Source: Triparma columacea
Taxonomy: Eukaryota > Sar > Bolidophyceae > Parmales > Triparmaceae
Direction: 5' to 3'
Assembly (NCBI GenBank): GCA_030267965.1
Contig: BRYA01000375.1
Coordinates: 44,596-91,966 of the forward strand
Length of the DNA stretch: 47,371 bases
The notes beneath the pieces were generated by a model. That model was not told the DNA's origin. It saw only the letters and a list, made by a program, of their open reading frames with translations, and did not search any database. Made by a program: the position numbers and the translations under genes. Positions 7,517 through 18,774 of this stretch are shown in pieces; within the stretch, counting starts at the first letter, position 1; each line of letters begins with the position of its first letter.

Positions 7517-10500
7517 TTATTCATCGTCCCCCTCCTCCCCCTCCTCCACGATGCTGTACTGAACCATTTCGATCTGCGCGTGGCAGAGCGGGCACGACCT
7601 CCTGGACTCCCTGCTGAGCTCGTGCTCCAGCATCATGTGGCCGCAAACCTTGCAGGTAACAGTCCGAGCGTCCAGGACTGCGCGGCCGGTTATCGTGCAG
7701 GCAGAGTAGGGCGTTCCGGTTTCGAGGCAGGAAATGTAGCAGTGGGGGAGGTGGGATGGGTTGCGGGGGGGCTGGTTGATGAAGATCTGGCGAGAGAGGG
7801 GGGGGGGTGAGCAAACTTTCAGCGCAACATTAGCGCAACATTAGCGCAACATTCCTTGCCGTACCTTCAAAGCCAAGTCCTGAATGGCCTCCTCCGTTTT
7901 CTTGTCCAAGTCCGGCAGAGTCTCCAATTTTATGAAGGCCCTGCTGCAAATGTTGAGGTGACTGCTGTGGTACGCGGTCAACGCAATCAAGCTGTAGATC
8001 TCCTTCCTGTCCAGCACATCCTCAAACTCCGCGCACCTAATGGCTGTCTTCATGGCCGCGTCAACGTCCCCCTTGTAGAGCTGCCTGTGCGCGAGCAGGT
8101 AGTAGTGGTACGCCTCCGCCCCTCTCCACGCGTTGTCCATGACCTTGCTTCCCTTGCCCCCCGCTCCCCCCGCCCTGCTCTCGGCGTCCGCCGTCATGAG
8201 CGTGTCCAGAGTGGCGGCGGTCGTGGCCGCCACGCTCTTGCCCTTGGTCGTGGTCATGCTCGATAGGTCCAGAGCTTTCTTCCTGTACCTCTCTACCTCT
8301 AGCGCAGCCAGGACGTGCAACTTCTTGGCCCTCAAAGGGTCGACCTGCCTCTTTCCCACGTCCTCGGCGATTCCGGCAAGGAGCCTCGCCGCCTCGGTAG
8401 CCTTGTCGGCCTTCCTGTAGAGCTCCACGGCCTGGAGCTTGTCCCCCTTGCTGAGCAAGTGCCCGGCGTACTTTGCCAAAAGGCCCTCGATCTGGCTGAA
8501 GCCGTGGGCCTCGGCGAGTTTCACGGCCTCCTCCCAATGATTGAGCATCACGCAGGCATCTATTGCGGCCTTGACGTCACCGGCCCTCTGGTAGCACTCG
8601 ACCGCCTGCTTTTGGAGCCCGACGTTCTCGAACATTTTTCCCACATTCATGAGGGCGGGGTTGCCGTCGCTGATCATTCCGGCTGACTTCTCCATACCCT
8701 CGAAGTCGTCCATCCTGTAGTAGCAGTCGATAGTCTTGGTCAAGTTCTTGGCCTGGCTGAAGTAAGTAGCAGCCTTGCTCCACTTGAACCTGTCGGCGTA
8801 GTACTCTCCAATATTGTTCCAAGCCTCGAGCAGCATCTTGTCGTCCCCCCCCCCCGTCTGGACTAGCGTCACGACGCGGAACCAGTCGCCTAGCCTTATG
8901 CGTAGCTCATTTGCGAGGTCCTTCCTATCAATCTCCCTGAGGCTGGCCTCGGCCTCGTCGAACCTTTGAAAGTACGCAGCGACTTCGGCCTTTTGCTTCA
9001 TTCTCTCCCCCAAGCCTTCCAACCTCTTGACGTACTGTATCCCCGGATAGTCACCGATGTTGACGAACGCCTTCTCTGCAACTGCAAAGTCTAGCGCTTC
9101 CAACGCGGCCTCCCCGAGAAGCTTCCACAACCTTGGGTGCGAGTGCTCCTCAATGTAGGCGGTGGCCACGGCTAGCCCCTCGTTTTTGATCAGATCTCCG
9201 GCGTCCCTCAAGCTCTTTGTCTCGTAGTCCAAGACCATATCCTTGTCGGGGCTGTCGGGGGTGGCCATGATCTCGTCGAGCATTATGGCTTGGATCTCTA
9301 AGTCGGAGAACTTGCTGAAGTACCCGCTGCTCTGCACGGGCTCCTCTGGCTGCAGGTTCCTGAAAACGTACATCCTCGTCTTCTCCATGACGGCGAAAAG
9401 GTTGGGGTTGTCGCTCGCCCACTGCAAATCCCACGCGTCCTTCCTCTCGAATTTCATGAGCTTCCCAAAGGTGGCCTTCCCCCCGTTGCTCCCATCATTC
9501 TGGGAATCTAGGTCTAAGATGTTGAGGATGTTGTGGTTGTCAATAATCGAGAGCGCCGTGCTGTCACAATTGAGCCTGATGTGGCTAGGCCAGCACTTGA
9601 CAGAGAACTTGTTTTCGAGGCCAATGTGGGGCAACGAGTATCTGTGTATGGTGCCACTCTCCCTGGCGATTATGAGGTTCTTCTTGCTGGCAGTAATGGC
9701 GCAGATTCCATCCTTGCAGCTTCCCTTCTTCATCTTGAACTCGTCGACAGGCTGAGCGGGAGACGATGATACGTCCTCAATGTCAAACATCCTCTCCCTG
9801 CCCGTATTCCTCCTTAGGAGCGCGACGGCAGCGTTGTTCTTGCGGTTGTCACTGCCGTCACCGTTCATCTTCATCGCGTTGGTCCTGTACTGCCACACAT
9901 ACACACTTCTGTAGTCGCTCACGATGACGTGAGTTTCAGTCATTTCGACGAAGACGGGCTTGATATCGATGTACTTGGTGTCTACCGGTGATCCGATGGC
10001 GTTGCATAGCATGAGGATGTGCTGGTGGGGCTTCGGGCCGACATCCACGTTCTCCTCGTCTCCAACTGGGGGGGGCAAGTTAGCCTCCTTCCCTTGCCCC
10101 ATGACCAAGAGAGCGGTTTCACCGGCAGCTCTGATGAACTTGACCCCCTTGATGTGCTTCGTGTAGCGCTCCTCTGACTTCATGTTCCAGAACGTTACGC
10201 ACATTTCAACGCGGTCGGGCTTGTTGTGGGCGTAAACTAGGGTGTTTCCGAAGCAGCCCCACATATAGTCGGGACGGATATTGGCAAAGAAGATGAAGGT
10301 GTCCACTGCCAGCGCGATGCGAAGCCCACTTCCCTCCCAAGAGAGGGCGGAGATCTTGTTGCTTACAAGTGGCATCTTGAGCGATCTCACGTGCTCGCCC
10401 AAGGGCGTGTAGAACTGCGATGTAGTGTAGGGTTGCGTGCGTTAGTATTTAGAATGTGCGATAGTGCATTTACGCGTTTGTGTCCTCTCCCTCACCTTGA

Positions 10501-11633
10501 CCATTAAGATCTCCTTCTCCTCGCCTTCTTTGGTCTTGGCCTTCTGGCTTCCGGCAAGGGCGAGGACATTGCCCTTGGCGTTCCACTTGCACTGGCTCAG
10601 GGTCATTCTGGTGTCGATGATGGTCGCATTAGGGTCCTCTTCGCCCCTCCCAATCTGAACCCTGCCATTCTTGAAAGCGACTGCCAAGGTGGGCGCATCG
10701 AGGTCCATGTGCCCCTCGGTGCCGTCATACCAATGAATGCCGATAATTGTGTTGTCCTCCTCCTCCTCGCTGTCGTCGTCGTCGTCATCGTCGTCGTCAA
10801 AGCCCTTTTTCTTGTCCTTCTGGCCCGCCGCGTAGAGGGGCAGAGCCTTGATTTTGTTCCCGTGGTGATCGTACATGTGGATTTCGTTGGACCTAGTGAC
10901 AAAGAGAATGTTGCGGCTATCGGGGCTCCATTCAACAAACCTGAGGGCGGCATCCAGGTCGTTTCCCCAAAGCCTCGTTCCTTCGACGGACCCGACGATA
11001 ACAGCCCCGTCCTCATAAATGATGCAAATCTTCTGCCCGTCGGCAGTCCACTTCATGTCCCGAACCACGCTCTTGTTCCTTCGGTGAGCGAAGTAAGACG
11101 CGTCGGTATGAAGTTAGTAGGCGCTTCGATGATCGCAATAGCAGAGAGCAGGGACGGCGCAAACAATTCTCACCTATTGTTGATCATCTCCTCTGACCAC
11201 ATCCCCTTGTGAAGCATCCAAACGATGATGAGTCCGTTCTGGTCGCTCGTCGTTAGCTTCCTGTAATTGGCGTTCCACGTCACGCACATGACGCCCCCCT
11301 GGTGTCCCTCGAGGGTCTGGTTCATGGAGAGGCTAGAGGAAGCTGCCACACCCCTGGGCTTGGTGGAACCGTCCCCTGACGATCCGCCGGTGGAGTCTAG
11401 TTTGAGGACCTTCAGCAAACCGTTCTCTCCTCCGCAAGCGATCCATCCTGAGGTCATATATAAAAGGAGATTGTGTGAGCATGGTTTACGAACTGGCTTT
11501 GAATTTGTAATTTGAGAAATTCATAGGCATCTCACACAATGCGTGCGCACTCACCCTGCTCCGGATTCCAACTCAACGAGTGTAACTTGATGTCATTAGG
11601 GATCGCGATCTTCTTTGACAAATAAATGAACAT
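7517..11633 (-). CDS. IFT121: Intraflagellar transport protein IFT121 (WDR35)
   Basis: Five exons on the minus strand: 11633-11555, 11447-11174, 11078-10496, 10414-7865 and 7786-7517, coding 1251 residues. All joins keep phase and rebuild conserved segments, such as [34 protein letters not shown] and [17 protein letters not shown]121 is a core subunit of the IFT-A complex, which drives retrograde transport in cilia and import of membrane proteins. The first half has the WD40 beta-propellers ([61 protein letters not shown]). The second half is an alpha-solenoid ([35 protein letters not shown]). The C-terminus has a Zn-binding RING-like tail (CKVCGHMM ... CPLCHAQ). An Asp/Glu-rich loop lies in exon 3. 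Length is close to animal WDR35 (about 1180). It implies the organism builds a flagellum. Confidence 0.95.
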
Positions 11634-11884
11634 GCTGTGTGCGGGGGGAGGGCGAAAGGGGGAGACAGATTGTGGGGAAGGAGGAGGATGTTAGAGTGGG
11701 AAGGGGGGCAACAAGAGAGTCGTCGGTGTTAACCTACATTGTCCTGTAACGTTCCCTTTGTTGTTGGTGTGAGTTTGGGAGGGGACAGAGTCCAGTTAAA
11801 TTGAAAATTGGAGCTTTCAGACCAGAGGGACCGAGGAAAGGCCGGACAGGCCTTCGTTATTTCCTCTGTTATTTCTCACTGGAC
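11634..11884. promoter_or_regulatory. Divergent intergenic promoter region (IFT121 / multi-TM kinase)
   Basis: A 251-bp spacer separates the two start codons, which point away from each other, so it should hold both promoters. It is G-rich on the plus strand near 11640-11715. No TATA box or other motif can be named with confidence. Confidence 0.45.
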
Positions 11885-14438
11885 ATGGCTCTGAGGGGGA
11901 CCAAGGAGATATCATACAAATCCGTGGTTGATCTCTCGGTGGCCGAGAAGTCCAAAGAGGCCCATGAGTTCACAATGTGGCTTGTGCGGCAGTCCAAAAG
12001 GGAGTTTAAGCCTCCGTGGGAGGGGTTTGGTGAGCACAGCTGTTTGGTCTTCTTTTGGTGCCCTTCGTCTCACCTTTTCCGCGTGTTAATTCTTGATTGT
12101 CTGGTAAATCCATAATTTTCTTCACTCTTCCTAACTTACCGCCCCCATCCGCTCGTGAACAGACAATCACTTCGAGGATCAGAAAATCGAGGACTGTTAC
12201 CAAAAGTTTAGGTGGAACCTGGGGTCCGACATGCTTAAATTTGGCATGTTTGTGCTGAATGCGATCTACATTCTCTTCCTCGTGCAGCTCAAAAAGGGTC
12301 ATGACTTTGCCTACTACATAATTTGTTGCAACCTTCCGTGTTTGTGGACCTACTACCTGGCCATGACCCACGACAACAAGTTCAAGATTGACGAAATTAG
12401 GTACAGGCAGTGGGCCATCATGATCAGTTCCTTGGTGTCGCTCTTTTCCATGGCGACATTCAGTACCGCAGTGAGCAGTCTGAACGTGCCAATTATTTCC
12501 GTACTCATTCTCACTGGGATCCACATGTCCCTGAGCGCCACCTACAAGCAGAAGGTTATCCTGTTCAGCGTCGTCATCCTCAACGTCTGCATAACGACTT
12601 TGGGTGTCGGTGCCATGGGCTACGATACCACCGACTACTCATATGTTTACTCTTATGGTAAGTGCCAGAAGGGCATGGACTGCTTGATCGAGGACTTTCA
12701 ACCCGAGGAAATGAGCATCGTCTGCGATCCCCATGATAAGGGTCGCAAGGTGAAGGGTTGGGAGTGGACCAACGCGACGGAGCAGGGCAGGCACCGCCAC
12801 CTCCTCAACATCACAAGGAGCGACCTCAAGCCAGAGTGGATAGACTGGTTCGGGAACCTGGACCCCAGCTGCGAGTTCGTGCAGAAGCAGACGCTCTGGC
12901 CCTTCAAGCAGATATTCTTCCTCTTGTGCTTTTGGGGCTGCATGATGGTAATCATTTACAACCAGAACAAGTCAGAGAGGGAGGCCTTCTACCACGTGTA
13001 CGCCGCCAACATGGAGAGGTTCCAGGTCAAGCGCGCCCTCAAGAAGGCCCTCAAGCAGGTCCAGTTTACCGCGTCCCAGTTCAGTTTGATCGAGGACACC
13101 GTGCTCAGAAAGAAGTTAGGCCCCGAGGATCCCATGTTCGATCTGCATATAAATACGTCTGACCTTGTGTTAGGGAAGGTTTTGGGGAAAGGCGCGCAGG
13201 GCGTGGTCATCAAGGGGTCGTACAAGAGCATGAAGGTTGCCGTCAAGACCCTGATCGCCATTACGCAGAGGGATCTTGAGTCGTTCCGGCAGGAAATAAT
13301 CTTGACAAAGTCCCTCAAGCACCCCAACATAATTAAATTAATAGGTATCAGCGTTTCCCGCGAGCTCCTCGGCGCCGTCCTCGAGTTTGCTGACTACGGC
13401 ACAATGGAGGACTGTATAGAGGACAGGAGGAAGGAGAAGGGCAAAAAGCCTTACAGGTGGCACGAGCAGAAGTACATATGGATGGAGGGCCTGAGCTGCG
13501 GGCTGGCCTACCTGCACAAGGCCAAGTTCTTCGACGACGAAATCAAGAAGTGGGAGATCTGCGTGGTGCACAGGGACATGAAGCCGGCAAACATTCTCGT
13601 CACTGACACGTGGGCGCCAAAGATCAGCGACTTTGGGTGCTCGAGGTTCAAGAAGGAAGACATCAGTATGACACAGGTGGGCACGCCCATCTTCGCGGCG
13701 CCGGAGGTCATTCTGGGTGACAAATACGACGAAAAATGTGACATTTACAGGTAAGGGGGGGCAGGGGGGGGGGGCGAGAGAAGCGAGGTGCAGCAAGGAT
13801 TGNNNNNNNNNNNNCCCCCCCCCCCCCCCCCCCCCCCCCCCCCCTTTCAAAGTTTTGCGGTAATCGTGCTCGGGCTGATCTTCAACCGTGGCTCCCTCGA
13901 CCACCTCTTCACTAGCACGGTCTCTAAGATGGGCGAGAGTCGTGGTGTGAACAATATAATGAGGCTCGTGTCCGAGGGCATGCGCCCCAACCTCCCCGAC
14001 CCCGAGGACAAGGAGAAGTGCCCCGAGTGTATCCGTGAGCTCATCCAGCAGTGCTGGCTCCAGGACCCCGCCAAGAGGCCCAGCGCGTCAGAGCTCGCCA
14101 AGATCGTTACGCACATCGTTCACCCGCAACTGCTGCCGGAGAGGATCAAAAACCCGGAGAAGTACGACGCTAACGCTGCGTTCGCCGAAGCCAAGGAAGT
14201 CAGAGCGGCGGTTAGGAGGAGGAGCCAGGTCGTATTAACAGGCTTAAATCCTAACCCGGCGGTTGTGAAGGCAATGGCGGAAAAGAAGGAGGAAAATAAG
14301 GAGGAAGAGGAGAAGAAGGAGGCCAAGAAGGAGGAGGACAAAACCCAGGAGGAGAAGGAGGAGGAGATGATTGAGAAGTTATACCAGGAGAAGAAAGCAA
14401 AGGAGGAGAAGAAAAAGAAACTATGGCAAATTCACTAG
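11885..14438 (+). CDS. Multi-pass membrane protein with C-terminal TKL-like protein kinase domain
   Basis: Three exons: 11885-12029, 12163-13750 and 13853-14438, coding 772 residues. The joins rebuild EGF|DNHFED and CDIY|SFAVIVLGL. The N-terminal half has about six hydrophobic segments (near residues 72-91, 96-116, 132-152, 156-172, 180-199 and 292-315) with a Cys-containing, probably non-cytosolic loop between the fifth and sixth. The kinase domain runs from about residue 380 to 663: glycine loop LGKGAQGVV, VAVK lysine (about 407), HRDMKPANI catalytic loop (about 517), DFG (about 537) and APE (about 562). All catalytic residues are present, so it should be an active Ser/Thr or dual-specificity kinase of TKL type. 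The last 100 residues are a Lys/Glu-rich coiled coil. It is likely a membrane signal receptor; the ligand is unknown. Intron 2 contains an assembly gap, but the flanking phases still match. Confidence 0.85.
13803..13844. other. Assembly gap (12 N) followed by a 30-nt poly-C run, inside an intron
   Basis: Twelve N bases at 13803-13814 are followed by C x30. A G-rich tract (13754-13773) lies on the other side. The gap lies wholly within intron 2 of the kinase gene, so the protein is unaffected, but the true intron length is unknown. Confidence 0.95.
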
Positions 14439-14670
14439 GGGGGAGAGTGATGGAAATTAAATAACGAAACGGAGGGTTCCCTTCTCTTTAACAAGCTTTG
14501 GTTTTTCATTCTTTGCGCGCCTTCGTTAATCCCGGTGTGGTATTTTTGTTGTTGTTGTTGTTTCGGTGTGTGTGTGTGGAGGGGGGAGGTGGTTGTTGTG
14601 TTTGTGTGTTGTTGTTCTTTTTTTGGCTGCGTTGAATCATGACCCCGGCTAGGTGCCCCGGGAGGCTGGC

Positions 14671-15003
14671 TTAATCCTTGGTGGGGGTGGATATGAGGTC
14701 GAGAATATTAATGTCCCCGGTGCCCTCTGATTTGAGGTCCTTCTGCTGACCACCTGCGCAGCTAAATAGGCCCCCGTCCTCTACCACGCAGCTGAAAACC
14801 GACGAAAGTTGGAAGGGTGCGGGTGCAGTCTGTGAGTTAGATAGGGGAGGGGTCGATTTGATGCTGACAGCAGAAACGGGGGTGCGAGGGTTTGAGGGTT
14901 TGGGAACTGAGAGGGGGGCAGAGGGGGCACCGGAACGACGACGGGATCGATGGGAACGAGCGTCGTTCTTGTAAAGGTTTCCCATGTGGCTGAAGCTACG
15001 CAT
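14671..15003 (-). CDS. Small hypothetical protein (110 aa)
   Basis: An open frame from an ATG at 15003 to a stop at 14671. The product is Ser/Pro/Arg-rich and looks disordered: a basic N-terminus (MGNLYKNDARSHRSRRRSG), a Pro/Ser linker and a short hydrophobic patch (FQLSSVFSCVV). No domain is recognised. It lies alone on the minus strand between the kinase and RlmH genes. It may be a real small gene or a chance frame in a GC-biased region. Transcript evidence would decide. Confidence 0.4.
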   Translation of the reverse strand: MRSFSHMGNLYKNDARSHRSRRRSGAPSAPLSVPKPSNPRTPVSAVSIKSTPPLSNSQTAPAPFQLSSVFSCVVEDGGLFSCAGGQQKDLKSEGTGDINILDLISTPTKD

Positions 15004-15149
15004 GATTACAGAATTTGGTTTTGATATTTTTCACTGAAGTAGTTGTTGAGAAAAATTGGAGCGGTTTGATTCATTTGGAACCCATTTGTGGAACAGTGAC
15101 ATCATCAAAGATTATTTATTTTAGCGTAAAATTCAGTTCGTTCTTCCGT

Positions 15150-16009
15150 CTACTTATGGTACCCCGTCCCCTTCCTAATTTCCGTGCCCCTATAAACCTG
15201 TTCCGCCAGCACAGTCCTCGCAAACTGGTGCGTGAACGTCATGTCGCTGAGCTTCAGGCACGCGTCGTTCAGAGAGTTTGACTTCAAGCGAGACGACGAA
15301 GACCGAGAGGAACCGGACCGGCCATTAGAGCCGGAGTAAGAGGAGGGGTAGTCGTCCAAACCCTCCCGAAGCTCACTAGGCAGACCTTCAGCACCCCCTA
15401 TAACGAATGTGACCCTGGGGTAAACACCAGCGTGAAGTTGTCAGCTCATTCTTGAATGTGGTATCATCTCCTTTATCCTCCCCCCCCCCCCCCCCAACTC
15501 CACGTCAAACCTCACCTGCTCCCTCCAACCTCAAGCCACTCATAAAGAAGTTCACTAAACCTCTCGCTTGTAACCCCCTCCCCCTTAACGTCCAAAACCA
15601 CCACCTTACCTCCCCTCGATCTGTCCCTCCCAGCCCTGCTGATTAGTTCCTTGTCGTCCTTACACCACTCGGTTACGAGGTCGAGATTACTGGAACGAAG
15701 ACGAGTACTGTAGGTGGAGTAGGCCTCGTGCAACCAGGAGGAACCACCGGTCTTCTTACCTACTATTAATAGGGTTACTCGGGATGCTGATAGAGTTGTG
15801 GTGAATGAAGAACGGGGGGAATGTGGGAAGGAGGATATTAAGGGGGATATGTCGGAGGGAAGTTGTCGGGATGATGTATGGGGGGGGTTTTGGGTGTGTT
15901 TTTGAATATTTTGATATGATGGTGATACAAATGTTAATGTTGGTTGTAAAGTAGTACACAGTATTAGAATAATAGTCGTAATAGTCGTAATTGTAGATGA
16001 AGGAATCAT
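15150..16009 (-). CDS. rlmH: Plastid-targeted RlmH-type 23S rRNA methyltransferase (SPOUT)
   Basis: Two exons, 16009-15516 and 15414-15150, coding 252 residues from the ATG at 16009. RlmH methylates N3 of pseudouridine 1915 in helix 69 of large-subunit rRNA, in bacteria and bacterial-type organellar ribosomes. The core starts at VTLLIVGKKTG and continues through YSTRLRSSNLDL. It then has the SAM-binding knot strand VTFVIGGAEGL and the C-terminal DMTFTHQFARTVLAEQVYRG...GTGYHK, which matches the SLS.MT..H...R.LLAEQLYR...YH.. signature. A Ser-rich insertion follows the IGGAEGL strand. The N-terminus is hydrophobic (IIILILCTTLQPTL-like) followed by TFVSPS, which fits a bipartite signal/transit leader with Phe at the cleavage site, so plastid import is inferred. 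The start codon overlaps the RRM fragment on the other strand. Confidence 0.88.
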
Positions 16010-16163
16010 GAAGCCAAGGGAAGTCGAGGGGGCTATTGGGGGGGGCTTTGCCTTTGTTGAATACGGAGATCCGAAACACGCGCTGGGGGCGATCAGGAAT
16101 TTGAACTGCCTCGAGCTGAACGGGAGGACGCTTAAGGCCAAATGGATGGGAAGGAAGTCGGAC
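16008..16163 (+). pseudogene. Orphan RRM (SR-protein-like) fragment
   Basis: In the frame starting at 16008 the plus strand encodes GGGFAFVEYGDPKHALGAIR followed by NLNCLELNGRTLKAKWMG. This is the RNP1 strand, helix 2 and final strand of an RRM, closest in style to SR splicing factors. The first half of the domain (RNP2 strand and helix 1) is absent. Upstream sequence is the coding strand of RlmH in the opposite direction, and downstream the frame runs into hydrophobic non-RRM sequence and stops at 16268. It is therefore best read as a gene fragment lodged in the 195-bp spacer between two divergent genes. It could alternatively be an exon of an unannotated overlapping transcript. Confidence 0.5.
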
Positions 16164-16203
16164 TTTGTGGATTATTTTTGTGGATTATTTTTGCCTCCTT
16201 TCC

Positions 16204-18389
16204 ATGTTCTTCCAATTGACGGTATTGTTATTATTAAGACTTTATGGCGTTTCTTCGTTCATATATAGTCCATTAATAACTCGTGGTATAGAAAATAGCG
16301 CTTTTTTGGTTGAAAAATGGAGGCATAGAGTGCGAGATGAAACACATCAGCCCTCATATTTACCCTTTCTACCCTCATATCAACAATTAAGGCTATCATC
16401 AACACCACATACCAGCACAGACACCAGCACAGACCCCAACACCCAACAAGTACAACAACAAGGTACTGGAATTACAAAAGTCTCTAACATTGTAGCAATA
16501 AGCAGCTGTAAGGGAGGAGTAGGAAAGAGCACAACGACAGGTAAGATAGGGGAGGGGTTGAGAGCTGCTGCGTGAAGCTGCTGCGTGAAGAGAAACAATC
16601 ATTGTTTACAATCATTGTTTGCAATCATTGTTTACATACCTTCAATTTAGGCTTCAATTTAGGATGCTTTCCAATGATGTAAATAGCCCATAACACAACC
16701 TTCTGTATGATATGCGACGTGCATTTCGGAGACACGCGCAATGATTCAACGCCAGCAACTTTCAAATGGCTGCCAAACAACCATACTGAGGAACACCATC
16801 CACACCAACAATCACCTCTACCCCCGCCATCCTTCTTCACACGCTCCAACACCCCCCCTTCCCTTCCCTTCCCTTCCCCAGTAAACCTAGCCTACACCCT
16901 CCGTTCCCTCGGTTACACCTGTGGTATATTCGACGCGGACATATACGGTCCCTCCCTCCCCACCATGTTACCCCCCCTCTCCTCCACCGTGAACTTCGTA
17001 GGCTCCCAGATAGCGCCGTTAGAAGTGGAAGGGGGCGTTAAGGTTATGAGCTTTGGGTATATTAATGGGGAGGGATCCACGATTAGAGGACCGATGTTAA
17101 ACAAGGTACTCAAACAGTTCATTGATATCACGAGCTGGGGGGATATTGATTACCTACTTGTTGACATGCCGCCGGGGACGGGGGACGTTCAACTTACTCT
17201 CTGTCAGATGCTGAATGTGACGGGTGCGGTTATAGTGGGGGCGCCTAGTGAGGTTGCGTGGGTGGATGTTGATAAGGGGATTGGGATGTTCGAGGGTGTT
17301 GAGGTTCCTATTATTGGGGTCGTTGAGAACATGGTTGAGGAGGAAATTTTTGTGGGGGGGGAATGGGAGGAGGTTGTTAGGGAAGTTGAGGGTAGGACGG
17401 AGGGGGTGGGGGAGGAAGATAGGATTAGGGTTGTTGAAGCGGTTAGGGAGGTACTAAGGGAAAGGGGGGGGAAGGAGGGAGGGGGGAATATGAGGGATGA
17501 AATTATGGGGAAGGTAAGGGGGGAGGGGAAAGAGGGGAAAGAACAAAAGAACGAAAACAAGAACAAAACATCTCGAGAAATCTCACAAACCCAACCCCCC
17601 CACCCCGCACACGCACACACACAACTCTGCAGTGGGGTATCGAAGAATGTTGGAAGATACCTCGGAGGAAAGACATCGCTGTCATGGGCGATGGGGGCAC
17701 GCCTTTTGTGACGACTACGGGTGGTGGTGGGGGTGAGGAAGCTAGGGGTGTTTACATGGAAATCGGTGAATCAATCGTTCGCTCTTGCTCCCTTTTAAAA
17801 TCCGGACCCCCAAACGGCCTCTCCATAGAATACTTTACGTCGGGGAAGGAAGTCTCGATTAAGGATGGGGGGGGGAGAGAGGTTGGGAGGGTGGGAGGGA
17901 AAATACTTAGGGCCAAATGCGGATGCGCGGAATGCGTGGAGGAACTTACGGGGAGGAGGAAAATTCAACTTGACATGATCGACGAGGACGTCAGGTGAGG
18001 TTGGGAGGGGTGAGGGGGGGGGGGGGGTCAGGACAACCTACTGAACACGAGGGGACCAACTAACAAGAAACGACCCTTATCAAACACACAGGCCGTTAAG
18101 GACGGGGAGCGTGGGGAACTATGGGATGGAGGTAGAGTGGAGCGACGGGCACAGGAGGTGAGGCCCGGCGAGGGGGACGGGGTGGTGGTTGCAGCCGGGG
18201 GCGAAAAAGAGGACGAGAACGTGAAGCTTTCCCTTCAGAACTTTGGCGCGCTTCTTCGCTTGTTGACCTCATTCTTGACACTGAGCATTCGCTTCTCACC
18301 CCCCCTCCTCCCCACACCGTTCTTGCTTCTCTCCTCGCAGCCTTTATCCGTACAAGCAACTGAGGGAGATTGTGGCGGGGGAGAGCTAA
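16204..18389 (+). CDS. Mrp/HCF101-like Fe-S cluster carrier ATPase, probably plastid
   Basis: Five exons: 16204-16540, 16882-17513, 17633-17994, 18092-18157 and 18341-18389, coding 481 residues. Mrp/NBP35 ATPases carry and transfer Fe-S clusters; HCF101 does this for photosystem I. Seen here: the deviant Walker A CKGGVGKST (about residues 103-111), rebuilt across intron 1 as GKSTTT|VNLAYTL; IFDADIYGPSLPTML; LLVDMPPGTGDVQLTL; IIGVVENM; and GDGGTPF. A C-terminal DUF971 domain follows (CGCAECVEELTGR ... VGNYGMEVEWSDGH), as in HCF101. The N-terminus MFFQLTVLLLLRLYGVSS then FIYSP fits a signal peptide plus Phe-led transit peptide. Unlike HCF101 there is no MIP18/DUF59 domain between leader and P-loop, and no Cys follows VENM. 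Intron 1 is unusually long (341 bp). Start and exon 1 are the least certain parts. Confidence 0.85.
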
Positions 18390-18774
18390 AGATTTGCCCT
18401 TACTTACGCAAAAAGGAAACAAAGCAGTTTTTTTCGTTTGAAACTGAGAGCTTTGGTGGCTACAGCTCGTTTTTTTTTAACCCTCCAACACCCGGCTACA
18501 TCGTATGCATGCAAATTAGACCAGAAATAATTGAGACCCCACCACTCTCCTTGAGGAAGACTTCCCACCCCAAAAAAATTTATTCCAAGAGGATATTCAA
18601 GTCGTCAAAACCATACTACTCGTCTTTAAAGTATAATTATAACCCTCTAGTACAGTCGTAGAAGCGTTTGAAGTCATAATTGTCCAATTTGGGGTTGAAT
18701 ATTTTTGTGGTCGAGTAGGTTCTCCCATATATTACGCCCTTTAGGCCTATATCTGTAGCCCATTCGTATAAAAT
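18390..18774. other. Intergenic spacer between the Mrp-type gene and RIO2
   Basis: No supported gene is visible. The region holds several T or A homopolymers (about 18428-18480 and 18572-18580) and becomes AT-richer towards the RIO2 start, as expected for a 3' UTR followed by a promoter. Confidence 0.5.

Noticed and set aside
8061..8537. Arg/Gly-rich frame overlapping IFT121
   Set aside because: It is a low-complexity shadow in another frame of a clearly identified exon.
16707..16881. N-terminal extension of the Mrp-type frame
   Set aside because: It lies inside intron 1. The GKSTTT|VNLAYTL join restores the Walker A region exactly, and the upstream frame has no Mrp features.
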